Made by a program: the position numbers and the translations under genes | Assembly: GCA_910575835.1 (NCBI GenBank) | Contig: CAJTGB010000014.1 | Span: forward strand, 49,330 to 113,329 | Length of the DNA: 64,000 nucleotides | DNA from: Lachnospiraceae bacterium | GTDB lineage: Bacteria; Bacillota; Clostridia; Lachnospirales; Lachnospiraceae | Direction: 5' to 3' | Shown: positions 43,216 through 52,374 of the stretch, piece by piece | How the letters are laid out: every line of letters starts with the position of its first letter | How positions within the stretch are numbered: the first letter of the stretch is position 1 | The notes under the pieces: model-generated | What the model saw: the letters and a program-made list of their open reading frames with translations, nothing else | Told to the model about the DNA's origin: nothing | The model's database searches: none

Positions 43216-44607
43216 TTGATTCATCAGTATCAGAATAACGGCTATAATATCGTCTTAGATGTTGTGAGCGGCGCGGTCCATGTGGTGGACCAGTTATGTT
43301 ATGATGTGATCGCTGTGTTGTGCAGGGACTTCGAGGAGCCGAAGACACAGAAGCTTCGGGAACCGGAGGTCTTAGAAGCGCTGATCCGGGAATTAGGCGC
43401 AAAATACGGTCAGGATGAGATCACAGACGCACTGGCAGAGGTGACGGAGCTTGCAGAAGCGGGTCAATTGTTTGTGAAGGATACATATGAGAGTATGGTC
43501 GAAGAAGTGAAGAAGAGGAAGACGGTGGTGAAGGCGCTCTGTCTCCATATAGCCCATGACTGCAACCTTGCCTGCAAGTATTGTTTTGCAGAAGAAGGGG
43601 AATATCATGGCAGGCGTGCATTGATGAGTTACGAAGTGGGGAGGAAGGCGCTTGATTTCCTGATCGCCAATTCCGGGAGCAGGCGGAATCTGGAGGTGGA
43701 TTTCTTCGGGGGCGAGCCGCTCATGAACTGGCAGACGGTGAAGGACCTTGTGGCCTATGGACGGCAGCAGGAGAAGATCCATGACAAGCATTTCCGGTTC
43801 ACGGTGACGACCAACGGGGTCCTTCTGAATGACGAGATACAGGAATTCATTAATCAGGAGATGGACAATGTGGTCTTAAGCCTGGACGGACGCCGGGAGG
43901 TCAACGATCACATGCGCCCGTTCCGAAACGGGAAGGGCAGTTATGACCTGATCGTTCCGAAGTTCCAGAAGCTTGCTAAGAGCCGTAATCAGGAGAGATA
44001 TTATGTCAGGGGGACATTCACCAGGGAGAACCTGGATTTCTCGGAGGATATCCTGCATTTTGCCGATCTGGGACTTACGCAGATGTCCATTGAACCGGTG
44101 GTGGGAGATGCAAGCGACCCCTATGCCATCCGCGAAGAAGACCTTCCAAAGATCATGGAAGAGTATGACAAGCTGGCCCGTGTCATGATTCAGCGGGAAA
44201 AAGAAGGAAAAGGTTTTCAATTCTTTCATTTTATGATAGACTTAGACGGTGGACCCTGTGTGGCGAAGAGATTGTCGGGATGCGGTTCGGGAACGGAGTA
44301 TCTGGCGGTCACGCCGTGGGGGGATTTGTATCCGTGTCATCAGTTTGTAGGACAGGAAGAATTCCTGATGGGGAATGTGGACGAAGGTATCGTCAGACCG
44401 GAGATTGCGGATGATTTCCGAAGCTGTAATGTATATTCGAAGGAGAAGTGCAGGAATTGTTTCGCGAAATTCTACTGCAGCGGAGGATGTATGGCGAATG
44501 CTCATCATTTCCACGGTACGATCCATGACACCTATGATATAGGATGCGAGATGCAAAGAAAGCGTGTGGAGTGCGCGATTATGATAAAAGCTGCGCTTGC
44601 AGAATAG
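43216..44607 (+). CDS. scfB: SCIFF radical-SAM maturase
   Basis: 463 residues starting at TTG 43216 behind AAAGGGGT (43199-43206); no ATG fits. The N-terminal 100 residues form a RiPP-recognition-like region. The radical-SAM motif CxxxCxxC is Cys116, Cys120, Cys123 in DCNLACKYC, followed by FFGGEP. The SPASM part has CGSGTEYLAVTPWGDLYPC and the cysteine cluster CNVYSKEKCRNC, then FYCSGGC, for auxiliary Fe-S clusters. It installs thioether bonds in the SCIFF peptide. It lies downstream of an attenuator and before secDF, the normal clostridial context. Confidence 0.95.
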   Translation: MIHQYQNNGYNIVLDVVSGAVHVVDQLCYDVIAVLCRDFEEPKTQKLREPEVLEALIRELGAKYGQDEITDALAEVTELAEAGQLFVKDTYESMVEEVKKRKTVVKALCLHIAHDCNLACKYCFAEEGEYHGRRALMSYEVGRKALDFLIANSGSRRNLEVDFFGGEPLMNWQTVKDLVAYGRQQEKIHDKHFRFTVTTNGVLLNDEIQEFINQEMDNVVLSLDGRREVNDHMRPFRNGKGSYDLIVPKFQKLAKSRNQERYYVRGTFTRENLDFSEDILHFADLGLTQMSIEPVVGDASDPYAIREEDLPKIMEEYDKLARVMIQREKEGKGFQFFHFMIDLDGGPCVAKRLSGCGSGTEYLAVTPWGDLYPCHQFVGQEEFLMGNVDEGIVRPEIADDFRSCNVYSKEKCRNCFAKFYCSGGCMANAHHFHGTIHDTYDIGCEMQRKRVECAIMIKAALAE

Positions 44608-44676
44608 GAGCGCTTCGGGAAAGCCGGCTTGACAGGATTTTCCGGGAATACTTAAGGAGTAGAAAGGAAGTTAATC

Positions 44677-46818
44677 ATGAAGAAAAACAAAGGTATCATT
44701 AGCCTGGTGCTGACAGCAGTGCTGATCGCATTGATGGGCTTCACGGTGATAGTCGGGTTCGGCAAGACCGGGACCGGCGCGATGAAGAATATCAAGCTTG
44801 GCCTGGATCTTGCAGGCGGCGTCAGCATCACGTACCAGGTAAAAGATGACAATCCGTCGGATGAGGCGATGAGCGACACCATCTATAAGCTTCAGAGACG
44901 TGTGGAGCAGTACAGTACGGAGTCAAGCGTTTATCAGGAAGGAAGCGACAGGATCAACATTGAGATTCCCGGCGTGACAGATGCTAACGCGATCCTGGAC
45001 GAGCTTGGCAAGCCGGGTTCCCTGGAATTCAAGACCGAGGACGGGGAGACGGTGATCACCGGTGCGGATGTGCAGACGGCGTCTGCGAAGGCCAGTGAGG
45101 ATAAGATGGGCAACCGGGAGTATACCATTGAGCTGAACCTGAATAAGGACGGAAAAGAGAAGTTCGCCAAGGCTACCAGAGAGAATATTGACAAGAAGAT
45201 CTCCATTATCTATGACGGTGCGGAGATAAGCAGCCCGATCGTACAGACTGAGATCCCGGACGGACTGGCATATATCTCCGGGAACTTTACTTACGAATCG
45301 GCAGAGAATCTTGCTTCTACCATCCGAATCGGCGGACTGAAGCTGGAACTTGAAGAACTGCGTTCGAACGTAGTAGGGGCCCAGCTTGGAGAACAGGCCA
45401 TCAGCACCAGCTTGAAGGCGGGCGCTATCGGTCTGGCACTGATCATCATCTTTATGATCTTCGTGTATTACCTCCCGGGACTTGCGTCAGGGCTTGCGCT
45501 TCTGATCTATACGGAACTGGTACTGGTAATCCTGAATGCATTTAACATCACATTGACGCTGCCTGGAATCGCCGGTATCATACTCGGCATCGGTATGGCG
45601 GTAGATGCGAATGTAATTATATTTGCCCGTGTGCGTGAGGAGATGACCCGCGGGAAGAGCGTGAAGAATTCTCTGAAGACTGGATTCCAGAAGGCTATGT
45701 CAGCTATCGTGGACGGTAATGTGACCACGCTGATCGCTGCTGCGGTACTGTGGTTCAGAGGTTCCGGCCCGGTTAAGGGATTCGCGCAGACTTTGGCGAT
45801 CGGTATTATCGTATCCATGTTTACCGCGCTTGTAGTGACAAGGCTGATCGTATTTGCCTTCTACGCGGTAGGACTGCGTAAGGAGAGTCTCTATTACCGT
45901 CCAAGGAAAGAGAGAGAACCGATCGCATTCGTGGAGAAGAGGAAGCTGTTCTTCATCATTTCCGCGGTATTGATCATTGCGGGATTGGCCGCTATGGGAA
46001 TCAATTCCTCAGGAGGAAAGGGAGCGTTTGCGTACAGCCTGGAGTTTGAGGGCGGTACTTCCACGAATGTGACCTTCAAAGAGGATTATTCTATAGATGA
46101 GATTGACGAGAAGATCGTTCCTGTAGTTGAGAAGGTGACAGGGGATAACAATGTACAGACCCAGAAGGTTGCCGGCACCAACCAGATCATCATCAAGACG
46201 GTGACTCTGGATCTTGACCAGCGTGAAGCTCTGAATCAGGCGATGGTAGATGAATTCAAGGTGGATGAATCCCTGATTACGGCTGAGAATATCAGTTCTA
46301 CTGTAAGTAATGAGATGCGTCAGGACGCGGTTGTCGCTGTGATCGTTTCAACTATCTGTATGCTGCTCTATATCTGGTTCAGGTTCAAGGATATCCGTTT
46401 TGCGGCGAGCGCGATCCTTGCGCTTCTGCATGACGTCCTGGTGGTTATAGGCTTCTATGCGATCGCAAGGATATCTGTGGGCAATACGTTTATCGCATGT
46501 ATGCTTACGATCGTCGGATACTCGATCAACGCGACCATCGTAATATTTGACCGTATCCGCGAAGAGCTGCATTATCAGACGAAGAAGACGGATCTTGCCC
46601 AGGTAGTGAATAAGAGTATCACTCAGACGCTTACCAGAAGTATCTATACTTCACTGACAACGTTCGTGATGGTAGCGATCCTCTTCATCATGGGCGTGAG
46701 CTCCATCCGTGAGTTCGCGGCGCCGCTGATGATGGGTGTGATCTGCGGAGCGTACTCTTCCGTATGTATCACGGGCGCTCTGTGGTATGTAATGCGTACG
46801 AAGATCATTAAGAAATAA
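44677..46818 (+). CDS. secDF: fused protein-export membrane protein SecDF
   Basis: 713 residues with AGGAAG before the ATG. The SecD half shows KLGLDLAGGVSITYQ near residue 40, the P1-type domain and membrane block PGIAGIILGIGMAVDANVII. The SecF half starts around residue 430 with FSLEFEGG-like YSLEFEGGTS and ends with YSINATIVIFDRIREEL and TSLTTFVMV. Twelve membrane segments are expected. SecDF uses proton flow to pull exported proteins through SecYEG. In many bacteria secD and secF are separate; here one gene. No yajC is adjacent. Confidence 0.95.
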   Translation: MKKNKGIISLVLTAVLIALMGFTVIVGFGKTGTGAMKNIKLGLDLAGGVSITYQVKDDNPSDEAMSDTIYKLQRRVEQYSTESSVYQEGSDRINIEIPGVTDANAILDELGKPGSLEFKTEDGETVITGADVQTASAKASEDKMGNREYTIELNLNKDGKEKFAKATRENIDKKISIIYDGAEISSPIVQTEIPDGLAYISGNFTYESAENLASTIRIGGLKLELEELRSNVVGAQLGEQAISTSLKAGAIGLALIIIFMIFVYYLPGLASGLALLIYTELVLVILNAFNITLTLPGIAGIILGIGMAVDANVIIFARVREEMTRGKSVKNSLKTGFQKAMSAIVDGNVTTLIAAAVLWFRGSGPVKGFAQTLAIGIIVSMFTALVVTRLIVFAFYAVGLRKESLYYRPRKEREPIAFVEKRKLFFIISAVLIIAGLAAMGINSSGGKGAFAYSLEFEGGTSTNVTFKEDYSIDEIDEKIVPVVEKVTGDNNVQTQKVAGTNQIIIKTVTLDLDQREALNQAMVDEFKVDESLITAENISSTVSNEMRQDAVVAVIVSTICMLLYIWFRFKDIRFAASAILALLHDVLVVIGFYAIARISVGNTFIACMLTIVGYSINATIVIFDRIREELHYQTKKTDLAQVVNKSITQTLTRSIYTSLTTFVMVAILFIMGVSSIREFAAPLMMGVICGAYSSVCITGALWYVMRTKIIKK

Positions 46819-46822
46819 TAAA

Positions 46823-46866
46823 AAAGAGCAGCCATCGTTGTAGGGGTATGACGTGGCTGCTCTTTA
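46823..46866 (+). terminator. terminator after secDF
   Basis: AAAGAGCAGCCA pairs with TGGCTGCTCTTT over a 19-base loop. The T-run is short, but the stem is perfect. Confidence 0.75.
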
Positions 46867-46894
46867 TCACATGTAAGATGCAGGAGGATATAAG

Positions 46895-48655
46895 ATGGAA
46901 CGGTGGGTACTGTTGAGAAAGGGTGCGGATTTCGCGGCGATCGCCAGGCGGTTTCAGATCAGTCCGAGGCTTGCCTGTCTGATCAGAAACAGGGATGTGA
47001 TTGGAGAAGATGCGATTGGAAGATATCTGAACGGCACGGCTTCGGATCTCTACGACGGAATGCTGATGAAAGGTATGGACAAGGCGATTGAGATCCTGCG
47101 GGAGAAGATTAACGGACACCAGAGGATACGGGTCATCGGAGATTACGATATTGACGGAGTCAATGCAACCTACATACTGCTGGAGGGGATAGAGGCGCTC
47201 GGCGGGGACGTGGATATGGATATTCCTGACCGCATCGCCGACGGTTACGGACTGAACCGCAGTCTGATCGAGCGTGCATACAGGGAAGGGATTGATACGG
47301 TTATTACCTGTGACAACGGTATTGCGGCGTCAGATGAGATCGCCTATGGGAAAAGCCTTGGAATGACGGTAATCGTGACGGATCATCACGAGGTGCCTTA
47401 CGAGGAGGAAGGCGATGGCCGGCGTTACCTTCTTCCTCCTGCAGATGCAGTCATCGACCCGAAGCAGCCGGACTGCGGCTATCCCTTTAAAGGGCTGTGC
47501 GGAGCGGCCGTCGCATATAAGCTGGTAGAGGCGCTTGCCAAAACGATGGGAAGGGATGCAAAGGAGCTGGAGCATCTGATAGAAAATGTGGCGGTTGCTA
47601 CGGTAGGGGACGTCATGGATCTGGAGGATGAGAACCGCATCTTCGTAAAAGAGGGGCTTAGAAGGCTTGGGAATACAGAGAACTTGGGGCTCAGGGCGTT
47701 GATCGAATGCACGAAGCTTGAAAGAGAGGAGATCCGGGCATATCACATCGGTTTCATACTGGGGCCGTGCCTGAATGCCAGCGGGAGGCTGGATACGGCG
47801 AAGAGAGCGTTAAAACTTCTGCGGGCAAGAGATCAGAGGGAAGCGGATGTGCTGGCGGGAGATCTGAAAGCCTTGAACGACAGCCGCAAGGACATGACGG
47901 AAACGGCGGTTGCCCAGGCAAAGGAGCAGGTGGAGAATGCCGGGCTTCATGCGGACAGGGTGCTCGTCGTCTATCTGCCAAAGTGTCATGAGAGCCTGGC
48001 AGGGATCGTGGCGGGAAGGCTGCGAGAGAGTTATTATAAACCGGTCTTTGTGCTGACAGACGCAGAGGAAGGGATCAAGGGTTCCGGCCGTTCCATTGAG
48101 GCATACCATATGTACGAGGAATTGAGCAAATGCAAGGATCTGTTCACGAAGTTTGGAGGACACAGACTGGCGGCAGGCCTGTCGCTTAAGAAAGAAAATC
48201 TTGCGGCATTTTGCCGGAAGATCAATGAGAACTGCAGCTTAAGCGAGGAGGACCTGACAGAGAAGGTGCCGATCGATATGGAGCTTCCGTTCTCCTGTGT
48301 GACGGAAGCTTTTATCCGGGAGCTCTCTATGATAGAGCCGTTTGGAAAGGGGAATACGAAGCCTGTGTTCGCGGTGAAGGATGCCGAGATCTTGAGCGGA
48401 AGGATCCTTGGAAAGAATCGCGATACGCTTAAACTCAAGCTTAAGGATGCATCCTTAGCGGTGATAGACGCCCTGTATTTCAAACACGCAGACGAACTGC
48501 TCGGGATGCTGAAAGAACGGTACGGGAAGCGGACGGTAGAGGAGATGCTTGCCGGCAGAAAGACGCAGATGACGCTGTCGGTCACCTATTATCCGGGGCT
48601 CAATGAGTATATGGGAAGGATCACGCCGCAGATTACCGTCACACATTACAGATAA
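46895..48655 (+). CDS. recJ: single-stranded-DNA exonuclease RecJ
   Basis: 586 residues with GCAGGAGG upstream. The DHH phosphoesterase motifs are GDYDIDGVNAT (in place of the commoner DYDADG), CDNGI, TDHHEVP with the name-giving DHH, and a DHHA1 domain with GSGRSIEAY and FGGHRLAAGLSL. The C-terminal OB domain follows. RecJ degrades single-stranded DNA 5' to 3' in repair and recombination. Length is at the shorter end for RecJ, and similar forms occur in Clostridia. An apt-relA operon follows. Confidence 0.88.
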   Translation: MERWVLLRKGADFAAIARRFQISPRLACLIRNRDVIGEDAIGRYLNGTASDLYDGMLMKGMDKAIEILREKINGHQRIRVIGDYDIDGVNATYILLEGIEALGGDVDMDIPDRIADGYGLNRSLIERAYREGIDTVITCDNGIAASDEIAYGKSLGMTVIVTDHHEVPYEEEGDGRRYLLPPADAVIDPKQPDCGYPFKGLCGAAVAYKLVEALAKTMGRDAKELEHLIENVAVATVGDVMDLEDENRIFVKEGLRRLGNTENLGLRALIECTKLEREEIRAYHIGFILGPCLNASGRLDTAKRALKLLRARDQREADVLAGDLKALNDSRKDMTETAVAQAKEQVENAGLHADRVLVVYLPKCHESLAGIVAGRLRESYYKPVFVLTDAEEGIKGSGRSIEAYHMYEELSKCKDLFTKFGGHRLAAGLSLKKENLAAFCRKINENCSLSEEDLTEKVPIDMELPFSCVTEAFIRELSMIEPFGKGNTKPVFAVKDAEILSGRILGKNRDTLKLKLKDASLAVIDALYFKHADELLGMLKERYGKRTVEEMLAGRKTQMTLSVTYYPGLNEYMGRITPQITVTHYR

Positions 48656-48733
48656 GGATACTGCGGCAAACGCCAGACCCGCATAGTTTGGGCCAGGGTA
48701 ACAGGGCAGCCTGCCTGTGAACATAACAAAATA

Positions 48734-48762
48734 TTGAAAAACCGGAAGACTAATGCTATACT
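48734..48762 (+). promoter_or_regulatory. apt-relA promoter
   Basis: TTGAAA (48734-48739), 17 bases, TATACT (48757-48762), 46 bases before the apt start. Confidence 0.65.
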
Positions 48763-48808
48763 AAGGAAAGTATTATAATAGTATCGATAAACAGGAGTGG
48801 AGAATGTT

Positions 48809-49333
48809 ATGAAACCGATTGAAGAGTACGTGAGAAGCATACCGGATTTTCCGGAACCGGGAATTATATTCAGAGATGTGACCAGCGTTCTGCAGGACGC
48901 TGACGGGTTGGCGCTGGCCATAGATCTGATGCAGGAGAAGTTGAGGGATGTAAAGTTCGATCTGGTGGTAGGGCCGGAATCCAGAGGATTTATCTTCGGG
49001 GTACCGATTGCCTACAATCTGCACAAACCGTTTGTCCCGATCCGCAAGAAAGGAAAGCTTCCGTGCGAGACGGTCTCGGTCAAGTACGAGCTGGAGTACG
49101 GCACGGCAGAGCTGGAGATCCATCGGGACGCGATTAAGCCGGGACAGCGGGTAGTCATCATCGATGACCTGATCGCGACAGGCGGGACCAATGAAGCGAT
49201 CATCAAGCTGATAGAAGATCTTGGCGGGGAAGTGGTGAAGACTGTGTTCCTGATGGAACTTGCAGGATTGAAGGGAAGAGAGAAGCTTGCAGGATATGAT
49301 GTAGAAGCGGTGATCACATATCCTGGGAAGTAG
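48809..49333 (+). CDS. apt: adenine phosphoribosyltransferase
   Basis: 174 residues from ATG 48809; an in-frame GTG at 48797 lies in the binding site. The N-terminus is SIPDFPEPGIIFRDVT, typical of APRT. The PRPP-binding motif is VVIIDDLIATGGT. FVPIRKKGKLPCETVSVKY is the mobile loop. The enzyme makes AMP from adenine and PRPP. It is followed by relA, an order common in Firmicutes, and is probably cotranscribed with it. Confidence 0.97.
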   Translation: MKPIEEYVRSIPDFPEPGIIFRDVTSVLQDADGLALAIDLMQEKLRDVKFDLVVGPESRGFIFGVPIAYNLHKPFVPIRKKGKLPCETVSVKYELEYGTAELEIHRDAIKPGQRVVIIDDLIATGGTNEAIIKLIEDLGGEVVKTVFLMELAGLKGREKLAGYDVEAVITYPGK

Positions 49334-49384
49334 AAGCAAGCAGTTAAGAAGGACAGAATATGAAAAGGGAGGGGGCGCTTGTGC

Positions 49385-51733
49385 ATGTCTGGGACAACAA
49401 CTTATGAAGCAATTGACGGCAGGATCGCAGCAGATTCGATCATGGTCGATCATGCGAAGGGACTCGAGATTGTAGATGGTCATGCGGTTAAGGCACCGGG
49501 GGATTATGAAGAGCCGGACCGCCTGTATGACATGCTGATTGCCCGTATACGCAGATACCACCCGTCTACGGATGTGTCATTGATCGAGAAGGCATACCGT
49601 CTGGCTTCAGAAGCCCACGGTGATCAGTGCCGGAAGTCTGGGGAACCGTATATTATCCATCCGCTTTGGGTCGCTATCATACTGGCGGACCTGGAGATGG
49701 ATAAGGAGACGATCGCGGCAGGAATGCTTCACGATGTGGTAGAAGATACGGAGATCAGTGAAGAAGGTATCAGAAAGGAATTCGGAGATGAGGTCGCTCT
49801 TCTGGTGGACGGCGTTACGAAGCTGGGAAGGCTGTCTTATTCTTCGGACAAATTAGACGTTCAGGCGGAGAATCTAAGGAAGATGTTCCTTGCTATGGCG
49901 AAGGATATCCGTGTGATTATCATTAAGCTTGCCGACAGGCTCCATAACCTAAGAACGTTGCAGTTCATGAAGCCGGCTAAGCAGAAGGAAAAGGCAAAGG
50001 AGACGATGGATATCTACGCACCGATCGCCCAGCGTCTCGGTATCTCCAAGATCAAGACAGAGCTTGACGATCTGGCGCTTAAGTATTCGCAGCCGGAGGT
50101 GTTTTTTGATCTGGTGGACCAGATCAATACGAGGAAGACGGAGCGGGAAGAATTCGTGGAGCAGATTGTGAACGAAGTCTCTGACCATATGAAGAATTCC
50201 AATATCAAGGCTGAGGTCAGCGGGCGTGTGAAGCATTTCTTCAGTATTTACAAGAAGATGGTCAACCAGGATAAGACGGTAGACCAGATCTACGATCTGT
50301 TCGCGGTGCGGATTATCGTGGAGTCCGTAAGAGACTGTTACGCTGCGCTGGGAGTGATCCATGAATTGTATACACCGATTCCGGGGCGGTTTAAGGATTA
50401 TATCGCCATGCCCAAGCCGAATATGTACCAATCGCTGCATACGACGCTGATGAGTTCTGTCGGGCAGCCTTTTGAGATCCAGATCCGTACGGAGGAGATG
50501 CATAAGACTGCCGAATACGGAATTGCCGCCCATTGGAAATATAAAGAATCCAATGACGGCAAGAAGAACGTGAAGGCGCAGGAGGAGGAGAAGCTAAGCT
50601 GGCTTCGGCAGATCTTAGAATGGCAGAGAGATATGTCGGATAACCGGGAGTTCATGAACCTGATCAAGGGAGATCTGGACCTGTTCGCCGAGGATGTATA
50701 CTGTTTTACTCCTCAGGGGGATGTGAAGAATCTTCCCAACGGTTCCACGCCGATCGATTTCGCCTATATCATCCACAGCGCGGTAGGCAATAAGATGGTC
50801 GGCGCAAGGGTGAACGGGAAGCTTGTGAACATTGATTACAAGATACAGAACGGCGACAGGATCGAGATCCTGACGTCGCAGAATTCCAAAGGGCCGAGCC
50901 GCGACTGGCTGAATATCGTCAAGAGCACGCAGGCGAAGAATAAGATCAACCAGTGGTTTAAGCGGGAATTCAAAGAAGAGAATATCGTCAAGGGTAAGGA
51001 ACTGATCGCTTCATACTGTAAGGCCAAGTCTATCGTTCCGTCCAATATCATGATTTCCAAATACCAGGAGATCGTACAGAAGAAATACGGATTCAAGGAT
51101 TGGGAATCTGTCCTTGCGGCGATCGGACACGGAGGCTTGAAGGAAGGCCAGGTGGTCAACCGTCTGGCGGAGGAGTACAGTAAGGAGCACAGGCAGGAGC
51201 TTACGGACGAGGGAGTTCTTGAAAAGGTTGCGGAGGCAGCGAGGAACAAGGTTCACATAGCCAAGTCGAAGAGCGGGATTCTCGTGAAGGGGATCGACGA
51301 TGTGGCTGTGCGTTTTTCACGGTGCTGTAATCCGGTACCGGGCGATGAGATCGTTGGATTCGTAACGCGGGGAAGAGGATTGAGTATTCACCGTACCGAC
51401 TGTGTCAATATGATTCATCTGACGGAGGGCGAGCGGGCGCGCCTCATCGACGCGGAGTGGGAGAGCGACGTGGCGGAGAAGGCCGGCGGGCAGTACCTTG
51501 CGGAGATCAAGATGTACGCGTATGACAGAAGAGGGCTGCTGATGGATATGTCCAGGATATTCACGGAAGCGAACGTGGATGTGAAGTCTATGAATGTGCG
51601 CACCAGTAAGAAGCAGGGGACGGCCACCATAGACGCGGGATTTATCGTACACGGCAGAGACGAGCTGGATAGGATCGTGAACAAGCTTCTGCAGCTTGAA
51701 GATGTGATCGATATAGAAAGGACGACAGGTTGA
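49385..51733 (+). CDS. relA: RelA/SpoT bifunctional (p)ppGpp synthetase/hydrolase
   Basis: About 782 residues. ATG 49385 is used; TTG 49379, nearer to GGGAGGGGG, is an alternative. The HD hydrolase domain has MLHDVVEDTEIS and IKLADRLHNLRTL. The synthetase domain has DLFAVRIIVESVRDCYAALG and PKPNMYQSLHTTL. A TGS domain (VYCFTPQGDVKNLPNGSTPI), a zinc-finger region (FSRCCNPVPGDEIVGFV) and a C-terminal ACT domain follow. The long Rel form makes and degrades (p)ppGpp in the stringent response. Confidence 0.96.
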   Translation: MSGTTTYEAIDGRIAADSIMVDHAKGLEIVDGHAVKAPGDYEEPDRLYDMLIARIRRYHPSTDVSLIEKAYRLASEAHGDQCRKSGEPYIIHPLWVAIILADLEMDKETIAAGMLHDVVEDTEISEEGIRKEFGDEVALLVDGVTKLGRLSYSSDKLDVQAENLRKMFLAMAKDIRVIIIKLADRLHNLRTLQFMKPAKQKEKAKETMDIYAPIAQRLGISKIKTELDDLALKYSQPEVFFDLVDQINTRKTEREEFVEQIVNEVSDHMKNSNIKAEVSGRVKHFFSIYKKMVNQDKTVDQIYDLFAVRIIVESVRDCYAALGVIHELYTPIPGRFKDYIAMPKPNMYQSLHTTLMSSVGQPFEIQIRTEEMHKTAEYGIAAHWKYKESNDGKKNVKAQEEEKLSWLRQILEWQRDMSDNREFMNLIKGDLDLFAEDVYCFTPQGDVKNLPNGSTPIDFAYIIHSAVGNKMVGARVNGKLVNIDYKIQNGDRIEILTSQNSKGPSRDWLNIVKSTQAKNKINQWFKREFKEENIVKGKELIASYCKAKSIVPSNIMISKYQEIVQKKYGFKDWESVLAAIGHGGLKEGQVVNRLAEEYSKEHRQELTDEGVLEKVAEAARNKVHIAKSKSGILVKGIDDVAVRFSRCCNPVPGDEIVGFVTRGRGLSIHRTDCVNMIHLTEGERARLIDAEWESDVAEKAGGQYLAEIKMYAYDRRGLLMDMSRIFTEANVDVKSMNVRTSKKQGTATIDAGFIVHGRDELDRIVNKLLQLEDVIDIERTTG

Positions 51734-51740
51734 TATCAGG

Positions 51741-52364
51741 ATGAAAGTAGAGAGATTTGTGACGGGGATCATCAGTACGAACTGTTATCTGGTGATCAAT
51801 GAGGAGACAAAACAGACGGTTGTGGTGGATCCGGCGGCCAGCCCATCTTATCTTATGGAGCATCTTAAGACGGAAGGGATTAAGGTTGAGGCGATCCTTC
51901 TGACACACGGACATTTTGATCATATCATGGGAATTGACGGATTCCTGAAGGAATATGACGTTCCGGTATATGTGCACGGGGATGACAGGGAGATGATGGA
52001 GGATCCAAGGATGAACCAGTCCGCTTCTTATACGAAGGGTTACACATTCGCGGATGCGAAGCCGGTTCAGGACGGTCAGGTGCTTAAGTATGCCGGCTAT
52101 GATTTTGAAGTTTTCCATACGCCGGGCCATACGCCGGGAGGCTGCTGTTACTATGTGAGATCTGAAGGCGTGCTGTTCAGCGGGGATACCTTGTTTGCCA
52201 ATTCGGTAGGGCGTACGGATTTCCCGGGAAGCAGTTCATCTTCATTGATTTCCGCTATAAAGGATAAGCTTATGACGCTTCCAGACGATACGCGCGTATA
52301 TCCGGGCCATATGGGAGAGACTGCGATCGGCCACGAGAGGAAGAATAATCCATTTCTGTACTAG
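51741..52364 (+). CDS. metallo-beta-lactamase hydrolase, glyoxalase II-like
   Basis: 207 residues, 7 bases after relA. The zinc motif is LTHGHFDHIMG, followed by HTPGHTPGG, FSGDTLF and VYPGHM. The protein is compact and fits YcbL/YqgX-type hydrolases of the glyoxalase II group, which act on thioesters such as S-lactoyl thiols. The true substrate is unclear because Clostridia lack glutathione in most cases. It belongs to the apt-relA-hemZ-hisS-aspS run, and position after rel is common in Lachnospiraceae. Confidence 0.88.
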   Translation: MKVERFVTGIISTNCYLVINEETKQTVVVDPAASPSYLMEHLKTEGIKVEAILLTHGHFDHIMGIDGFLKEYDVPVYVHGDDREMMEDPRMNQSASYTKGYTFADAKPVQDGQVLKYAGYDFEVFHTPGHTPGGCCYYVRSEGVLFSGDTLFANSVGRTDFPGSSSSSLISAIKDKLMTLPDDTRVYPGHMGETAIGHERKNNPFLY

Positions 52365-52374
52365 GGGTAGCGGA

